Notes under the pieces: model-generated
Told to the model about the DNA's origin: nothing
What the model saw: the letters and a program-made list of their open reading frames with translations, nothing else
Database searches by the model: none
Shown: one piece after another, positions 5,171 through 8,962 of the stretch
How positions within the stretch are numbered: position 1 is the stretch's first letter
Layout of the letters: each line of letters begins with the position of its first letter
Origin: Planctomycetaceae bacterium
GTDB taxonomy: Bacteria > Planctomycetota > Planctomycetia > Planctomycetales > Planctomycetaceae
Direction: 5' to 3'
Assembly (NCBI GenBank): GCA_015487825.1
Contig: WFOZ01000798.1
Coordinates: forward strand, 1 to 8,962
Length of the DNA: 8,962 bases
Translations under genes and position numbers: made by a program

Positions 5171-6619
5171 ATGCGGAGTTCCGCTTATCCTGCCTGGTTG
5201 GTTTGCTTCTGTCTATCAATTACTCTGATCTGGTCTCAGGTGACTATTGCAGAAGAGCAGGATGATACTTACGAATTGATGCGACTGTTTGTTGATACAT
5301 TCGAAGAGATCGACAAAAACTACGTCAAAGATATCGACCGCAGAGATCTTATCGAAGCTGCGATTCAGGGAATGCTGGTCAAGCTCGACCCGTATTCCAA
5401 CTACATCAGCCCGGAAGACCTTTCCGCATTCGAGCAGGATGTGCAACAGGAATTTGGCGGGATCGGAATTCAGGTCACCTTTGATAGGGCGCATCGCGAA
5501 ATTGTCGTGATGACACCGCTGCCGGGAACGCCAGCTTATAAAGCGGGGGTACAGGCAGGAGATCGCATTATTAAAATAGACGATCATAAAGTTGCCGATT
5601 TTGAAGTTGGCAAAGAATTGAACCAGGCGGTAAAACTTCTCAAAGGGCCTACAGGAAAAAAAGTTTCCTTAACCGTCCGGCATCAACCGGTTAAGGCTGA
5701 TGGGAATGACGGCGAGCCGACACGCGGCGAAACAGAAATAATCGAAGTTGCTCGGGCAGTAATTCGCGTTGCGACCGTGATGGGAGACCGTTACAACTCC
5801 GATGGCACCTGGGATTTCATGCTCGATGAAGAAAAGAAAATCGGTTATATTCGCTTAACGCACTTCAGCCGTAACAGCGCAGCCGAATTACACGCAGCGA
5901 TGGTTCAGTTGAAAAAGCAGGGACTGGCGGGATTGATACTCGATTTGCGATGGAATCCGGGAGGACTACTCACCGCTGCGACTGAAATTTCAGATATGTT
6001 TATCGAGTCGGGAAAGATTGTCAGCACCAAGGGAAGAAAAACGCAGGAACGAACCTGGCGAGCCAAAAAACGAGGTACTTTTTCTGGTTTCCCCATGGCA
6101 ATTATCGTCAACAGATACAGTGCCTCTGCCAGTGAAATTGTCAGCGCCTGCCTGCAGGATCATCACCGGGCCATCGTTGTTGGCGAACGCTCCTGGGGGA
6201 AAGGTTCGGTGCAGAATATTATCGAACTGGAAAGCGGACAATCTGCCTTGAAATTGACCACGGCCAGTTACCATCGCCCGAGCGGCAAGAACATCCATCG
6301 ATTCCCCGGCTCCAAAAAAGAAGATATCTGGGGAGTGATGCCTGATGAAGGTCATCAAATCCGATTTTCAACCGAGCAAATGATCGCTTACCGAAACTAT
6401 CGCAGTCAGCGCGATGTGCTAAGCGACAAAGAACCGGTCAAGAGTGATTTTGTTGATACTCAACTGAAAGATGCTCTGGACTACATTTTTTCAAAACTTG
6501 ATGGAGCAAAAGAAGAAAAGAAGGCGGAAGAAAAACCAGCCCCTGCAAAAAGTGAAGACAAAAAAGCAGCCCGACTGGAACGAAAATTCTTTGTACTACC
6601 ATCCAGAACGATTCTGTAA
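5171..6619 (+). CDS. Secreted S41 family (C-terminal processing) serine protease with PDZ domain
   Basis: A Ser-Lys protease of the CtpA/Prc group that cuts exported proteins near their C-termini. Order: signal peptide (1-28, hydrophobic LVCFCLSITLIW), helical N-terminal region with FEEIDKNYVKDIDRRDLIEAA (about 44-64) and LDPYSNYISPED (72-83), PDZ domain (about 94-171, GGIGIQV then AGVQAGDRIIKID), and protease core (195-375) with GYIRLTHFS, LILDLRWNPGG and NRYSASASEI. Spacing as in B. subtilis CtpB (S309/K334/Q338) assigns the catalytic residues to S319, K344 (WGKGSVQ) and Q348. The C-terminal 40 residues are a Lys/Glu/Ala/Pro-rich tail, probably disordered. Total 482 residues is normal for the family. 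AGGAG 7 bases before the ATG fixes the start. The gene is alone; a terminator lies 43 bases upstream and repeats lie downstream. It acts outside the cytoplasmic membrane; substrates are unknown. Confidence 0.95.
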   Translation: MRSSAYPAWLVCFCLSITLIWSQVTIAEEQDDTYELMRLFVDTFEEIDKNYVKDIDRRDLIEAAIQGMLVKLDPYSNYISPEDLSAFEQDVQQEFGGIGIQVTFDRAHREIVVMTPLPGTPAYKAGVQAGDRIIKIDDHKVADFEVGKELNQAVKLLKGPTGKKVSLTVRHQPVKADGNDGEPTRGETEIIEVARAVIRVATVMGDRYNSDGTWDFMLDEEKKIGYIRLTHFSRNSAAELHAAMVQLKKQGLAGLILDLRWNPGGLLTAATEISDMFIESGKIVSTKGRKTQERTWRAKKRGTFSGFPMAIIVNRYSASASEIVSACLQDHHRAIVVGERSWGKGSVQNIIELESGQSALKLTTASYHRPSGKNIHRFPGSKKEDIWGVMPDEGHQIRFSTEQMIAYRNYRSQRDVLSDKEPVKSDFVDTQLKDALDYIFSKLDGAKEEKKAEEKPAPAKSEDKKAARLERKFFVLPSRTIL

Positions 6620-6681
6620 AACAAAGCAGGAGCCGCGTTTGCGAACCCTGCCGAGATTTCGTCTATCTATCTAATCTTTTC

Positions 6682-6708
6682 TGGAGACGATGCCGGGGTT
6701 CGTCTCTA
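6682..6708. terminator. Terminator-like hairpin after the S41 gene
   Basis: TGGAGACGA (6682-6690) pairs with TCGTCTCTA (6700-6708): nine pairs including one G-U, around a 9-base loop, about 60 bases past the S41 stop. On the plus strand it is preceded rather than followed by a T-run, so it may work by RNA protection or with Rho instead of as a classic intrinsic terminator. Confidence 0.4.
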
Positions 6709-6731
6709 ACTGGACAGTGCCAGGTTCAGCT

Positions 6732-6757
6732 CGTTCCCAAGCTCCTGTTTGGGAACG
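6732..6757. repeat. Hairpin repeat CGTTCCCAA / TTGGGAACG
   Basis: CGTTCCCAA (6732-6740) and TTGGGAACG (6749-6757) are a perfect 9-bp inverted repeat with an 8-base loop. I recall 'cgttcccaagctcc...ttgggaacg' units as widely dispersed intergenic repeats in several bacterial phyla including planctomycetes, but copy number is not testable here. Confidence 0.6.
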
Positions 6758-6763
6758 CACGGC

Positions 6764-6783
6764 TGGGAAGGTTCTCCTTCCCA
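6764..6783. repeat. Hairpin repeat TGGGAAGG / CCTTCCCA
   Basis: TGGGAAGG (6764-6771), TTCT loop (6772-6775) and CCTTCCCA (6776-6783) form a perfect 8-bp hairpin with a tetraloop, seven bases after the preceding hairpin. The two together look like one two-hairpin unit in the gap between convergent genes. Confidence 0.55.
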
Positions 6784-6810
6784 CGTGTTTTCGTTCGTTA
6801 TAGATGATTT

Positions 6811-6824
6811 GTAACTATTCAGCG
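6811..6824 (+). repeat. Second copy of the 14-mer GTAACTATTCAGCG
   Basis: Identical to 3416-3429 and in the same orientation. In both places it lies 5-6 bases before an intergenic inverted-repeat block. A chance 14-base match in a window of this size is possible (order of 0.1), so the shared position is what makes it notable. Confidence 0.45.
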
Positions 6825-6829
6825 TTGGC

Positions 6830-6905
6830 GTAGGGTCCGCTATTGCGGACCACGATGGGAGGTAGATCCTCCTATTTCTGCGGTGGTCCGCAATAGCGGA
6901 CCCTG
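6830..6905. repeat. REP-like inverted doublet (BIME-like) with GTAG head
   Basis: AGGGTCCGCTATTGCGGACC plus AC (6832-6853) and its exact reverse complement (6883-6904) form a 22-bp perfect inverted pair, 29 bases apart. Each arm is itself a hairpin: GGTCCGC, loop TATT, GCGGACC. A third small stem, GGAGG/CCTCC (6858-6862 and 6868-6872), sits in the middle. The left arm is preceded by GTAG (6830-6833) directly abutting its hairpin, the head found on REP units mobilised by REP-associated tyrosine (Y1) transposases; the right arm, read inward, has GCAG. The block ends 8 bases from the sulfatase stop codon and may also define the 3' end of that mRNA. No transposase is in the window. Confidence 0.7.
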
Positions 6906-6912
6906 CCATGCT

Positions 6913-8466
6913 CTATTCTTTCCCGTTTTTTTCGCGCATTAACTGTGGTGGGAAGGTGGCTGGTTTAGAGCCGCCTTTTAATCGCAGGTTTTGTCCCATG
7001 CTCCGCTTGTGACTGAAGGGGACACGATTGGCGTTTGATTCTGTCAGGATTTTATGCAAATCGGCTCGCATTTTTTTGATCAGTTTTTTATGTTTCGGGT
7101 TGAAGATTAAATTATGCTCTTCGTCCGGATCGTTTTCCATATCGTACAGTTCATCGATATCCCAGATGCCGTGATACTGAATGAATTTGTATCGTTGAGT
7201 TCGCAGCGCGTAAGTGGTTGGAGTTTGCGGGAAATTATATTCCCAGTAATATTCATACAGAATATTTTCCCGCCAGTCCGACGGTTTCATTTTCCCGGCT
7301 GCCAGTTGCAGAAAGCTTTGCCCATCCATTTGTGGAGCCGTCTTCAATCCAGCTGCTTCCAGGGCGGTTGGTCCGATATCGATCCCTGCAACGACTTGTT
7401 CAACAACTGTTCCAGGCTTCCACAGTTTCGGGCAGACACCAAGCAGCGGCACGCGAATCGAAGCATCGTAAGCGGTTCGTTTATCAATCAGACCATGCTC
7501 GCCCCATTGGAAACCGTTATCCCCCATGTAAATGACCATTGTATTTTCCGAAAGTCCGTTATCCTCAAGCCATTGACGAACCCGGGCGATTGAATCATCG
7601 ACACTCAATAACGCTTCGCAGTAAAGACGATAATGTTCTTCAATGTTGGTATCCTGGTGATAAGCGAAATCGACTCCGTGCCAACTGTTACGCTGATTTT
7701 TGAGCCATAACGGTTTATCTTTATAATTCTCCGGCGTGTTCGCCATTGTTTTCGGCACGGGCATTTTTTTATCTTTATAACGACCGGCGTGCCGTGCAGC
7801 CGGGTGGAACATGCCGTGTACCCCCTTGTGCGAGAGATACATAAAGAACGGTTTGCCACTATTTTTGACACTGCCGTCAAGCCAATTGATAGCGTAATCG
7901 GTCAGCTCATCGGTAATGTATCCTTTTTGCGGAACCGATTTGCCATCCACATTCAGCGACCATCTTTTCAGATGCTTCGGCGGATAGTAATGCCCCTGCC
8001 CACGAAACGAGACCCATCTATCAAACCCGGGACGTGGGGCATCGGAATGCCCTCCCATGTGCCATTTGCCAAAGAACGCCGTTTGATAACCAACCGCCTG
8101 AAGATACTGCGGAAAGAAAATAGTCCCTTCGGGAGTCAGCACGTTGTTATCGACAACTCCATGATTGTGCATGTATTGCCCGGTCAGAATTGAAGCCCGA
8201 CTCGGCGAACAAAGCGACGTGGTCACAATCGCGTTTTTGAAATAAACCCCTTGTTTCGCCATCGCATCCATCGCAGGCGTTTCGACCCACGGATGCCCCA
8301 GAAAACTCATCACGTCGTAACGATGATCATCCGAAAGAATAAAGACCACATTAAGCGGCTTTTCGGCTCCTTCAATTTTTCCCAGCTTCAAATCAGCCGC
8401 CCAAACCGGCAACGCCTTCGAAATGAACATTAAGGCCAGCAAAAACGTAAGAGAAATATTTCGCAT
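6913..8466 (-). CDS. Secreted type I (formylglycine) sulfatase
   Basis: Hydrolyses sulfate esters, probably on sulfated polysaccharides, in the periplasm or outside the cell. The 517-residue protein starts with a signal peptide (cleavage likely after VWA23). The core begins NVVFILSDDHR with metal-binding D46 and D47. C86-S-P-S-R90-A-S-I-L-T-G is the signature whose Cys becomes formylglycine. Further active-site matches are K134 and H136 (FGKWHMGG), H213 (LSHKGVH), D316-N317 (MGDNGFQWGEHG) and K329. The pattern SLCSPSRASILTGQYMHNH, LLSVDDSIARV and GIDIGPTALEAAG recalls the N-acetylglucosamine-6-sulfatase-like branch; substrate remains inferred. The length is normal. AGGA 8 bases before the ATG supports the start. 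It needs an FGly-generating or maturase enzyme, not seen here. Preceded by a palindromic promoter, followed after 8 bases by a REP-like doublet, and not in an operon. Confidence 0.95.
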   Translation of the reverse strand: MRNISLTFLLALMFISKALPVWAADLKLGKIEGAEKPLNVVFILSDDHRYDVMSFLGHPWVETPAMDAMAKQGVYFKNAIVTTSLCSPSRASILTGQYMHNHGVVDNNVLTPEGTIFFPQYLQAVGYQTAFFGKWHMGGHSDAPRPGFDRWVSFRGQGHYYPPKHLKRWSLNVDGKSVPQKGYITDELTDYAINWLDGSVKNSGKPFFMYLSHKGVHGMFHPAARHAGRYKDKKMPVPKTMANTPENYKDKPLWLKNQRNSWHGVDFAYHQDTNIEEHYRLYCEALLSVDDSIARVRQWLEDNGLSENTMVIYMGDNGFQWGEHGLIDKRTAYDASIRVPLLGVCPKLWKPGTVVEQVVAGIDIGPTALEAAGLKTAPQMDGQSFLQLAAGKMKPSDWRENILYEYYWEYNFPQTPTTYALRTQRYKFIQYHGIWDIDELYDMENDPDEEHNLIFNPKHKKLIKKMRADLHKILTESNANRVPFSHKRSMGQNLRLKGGSKPATFPPQLMREKNGKE

Positions 8467-8565
8467 GTTTTTTTCCTGTTGAGTCTATGAATCAGTAATT
8501 TGCACGGGGTAGCGTAACACACCTTTCGCCAATTACTTTCGAATCGATGCGGTGAAACGGAGCGC

Positions 8566-8595
8566 GCAGCCCAACCACTCTTACCAGTTGGCTGC
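8566..8595. repeat. Bulged hairpin in the sulfatase leader
   Basis: GCAGCCCAAC (8566-8575) pairs with GTTGGCTGC (8587-8595) with a single bulged C and an 11-base loop. If transcription starts at the upstream -10 box, this hairpin is in the sulfatase 5' leader, about 100 bases before the start codon. Confidence 0.4.
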
Positions 8596-8627
8596 TGCGA
8601 GTACAAAACGATATGCCATCCGGTTTC

Positions 8628-8668
8628 ATTTGCTCTTCTGTTTCCCATACAATAACAGAAGAGCAAAT
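8628..8668. promoter_or_regulatory. 15-bp perfect palindrome at the sulfatase promoter
   Basis: ATTTGCTCTTCTGTT (8628-8642) and AACAGAAGAGCAAAT (8654-8668) are a perfect 15-bp inverted repeat with an 11-base spacer, 162-202 bases upstream of the sulfatase ATG. Its outer end overlaps the minus-strand -10 box, so the predicted start site falls in the arm. It could be an operator for a dimeric repressor or, as RNA, a stable leader hairpin. No T-run follows on either strand, so it is not a typical terminator. Confidence 0.55.
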
Positions 8669-8672
8669 TATA
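8667..8672 (-). promoter_or_regulatory. -10 box of the sulfatase gene
   Basis: The minus strand reads TATAAT, perfect consensus, with a poor -35 (TTTATC at 17-base spacing). Transcription would start near 8660 and give a leader of about 190 bases holding the 15-bp palindrome and the bulged hairpin. Confidence 0.4.
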
Positions 8673-8884
8673 CTACTAAATCTGCACCCGATAAACAAAG
8701 CAACTCGCATGACACCAGGAACATGGTCAATGTTTTCGTAGGCCCCCCGACTGACAAAGAAATAACACTCGCGAAAGCCTCACGGTCAATCATCAGGCAC
8801 AGCCTGAATCGATGTCACTTATTTTCAAACCAAAAAGAGTTGCATTTCAATATTGAATCCACCTTATTTCAATGGAGCATCGTT

Positions 8885-8962
8885 GTGCAGAGTGAAGTAC
8901 AGCCGAAAGAATTGCGTGACTGGCTGGAACAATTCCACAGTTCTGGATTTAATCGTGAGGAA
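8885..8962 (+). CDS. Start of an unrecognised gene (runs off the right edge)
   Basis: The first 26 codons of an open frame begin at GTG 8885, preceded by GGAG at 7-base spacing. The peptide starts VQSEVQPKELRDWLEQF and continues hydrophilic and helix-like to the window edge; there is no signal peptide. No in-frame ATG lies upstream; the ATG at 8872 is in another frame and stops within eight codons. The composition looks coding, but 26 residues do not identify a family. The palindrome TTCAATATTGAA 27 bases upstream could be an operator. Confidence 0.55.
   Translation, partial: MQSEVQPKELRDWLEQFHSSGFNREE

Larger units (their letters stand above)
8467..8884. other. Divergent intergenic region between the sulfatase and the right-edge gene
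   Basis: These 418 bases contain the sulfatase leader and promoter with its two inverted repeats, and the upstream region of the plus-strand gene starting at 8885. Near that gene is a 12-base perfect palindrome, TTCAATATTGAA (8846-8857), and ATTTCAAT occurs twice, 22 bases apart (8844 and 8866). I see nothing definite between about 8675 and 8840 apart from a 5-bp CAGGC/GCCTG hairpin near 8804. Short minus-strand open frames here are spurious. Confidence 0.55.

Noticed and set aside
6540..6619. Possible frameshift at the A6 run (6560-6565) in the S41 C-terminal tail
   Set aside because: The tail is low-complexity and poorly conserved in the family, and the alternative frames give no family-like ending, so there is no evidence of an error.
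8430..8710. Minus-strand open frames upstream of the sulfatase
   Set aside because: They cross the promoter palindrome, lack ribosome-binding sites and show no domain.
1..8962. CRISPR array, tRNA, rRNA, integrase or toxin-antitoxin pair
   Set aside because: No regularly spaced repeats, cloverleaf with T-arm, rRNA signature or recombinase motif was found on either strand; the repeats present are isolated inverted pairs.

Overview
The window looks like chromosomal DNA from a planctomycete. The evidence is the combination of a secreted S1 sulfatase, a secreted squalene-cyclase/prenyltransferase-repeat protein, a small 'DEAGFIVSAELVLI' pilin-like protein of a type I associate with this phylum, and a homodimeric-type pyruvate dehydrogenase E1. 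Base composition is moderate, roughly 47-48% G+C by eye, and genes are widely spaced, mostly monocistronic, with large intergenic regions. Genus cannot be fixed from the sequence alone; a Gimesia/Rubinisphaera-like member is a guess.

Layout. (1) 1-1336, minus: N-terminal half of aceE, running off the left edge. (2) 1337-1878: an intergenic stretch containing a rod-like, 6S-RNA-shaped inverted-repeat structure, best read on the minus strand at about 1523-1653, plus several smaller hairpins. (3) 1879-3153, minus: secreted squalene-cyclase-like repeat protein. (4) 3154-3649: divergent intergenic region holding a MITE-like structured repeat (about 3416-3545) and the promoter of the next gene. (5) 3650-4159, plus: a COG0720 (QueD/6-pyruvoyltetrahydropterin synthase) enzyme with a C-E-x-x-H-G-H active-site motif. 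(6) 4308-4616, minus: a 102-residue single-span pilin-like protein with an acidic, Cys-containing tail, convergent with gene 5. (7) 4617-5170: divergent intergenic region with a clear rho-independent terminator just upstream of gene 8. (8) 5171-6619, plus: secreted S41 (CtpA-type) protease with PDZ domain. (9) 6620-6912: convergent gap packed with hairpin repeats, including a 22-bp perfect inverted pair of REP-like units with a GTAG head. (10) 6913-8466, minus: secreted FGly sulfatase. (11) 8467-8884: its regulatory region, with a 15-bp perfect palindrome overlapping a consensus -10 box. (12) 8885 to the right edge, plus: the first 26 codons of an unrecognised gene.

The protein-coding genes do not form a pathway or operon. 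Three encode exported proteins (squalene-like repeat protein, S41 protease, sulfatase) and one a membrane-anchored small protein; two are cytoplasmic metabolic enzymes (pyruvate dehydrogenase E1, pterin enzyme). I do not see a defence locus, CRISPR array, tRNA, rRNA or transposase gene. The material most worth a second look is non-coding: the 6S-like RNA candidate, the two intergenic repeat blocks that share a 14-mer at their left edge, the palindromic promoter of the sulfatase, and the terminator placed between a promoter and the S41 gene.
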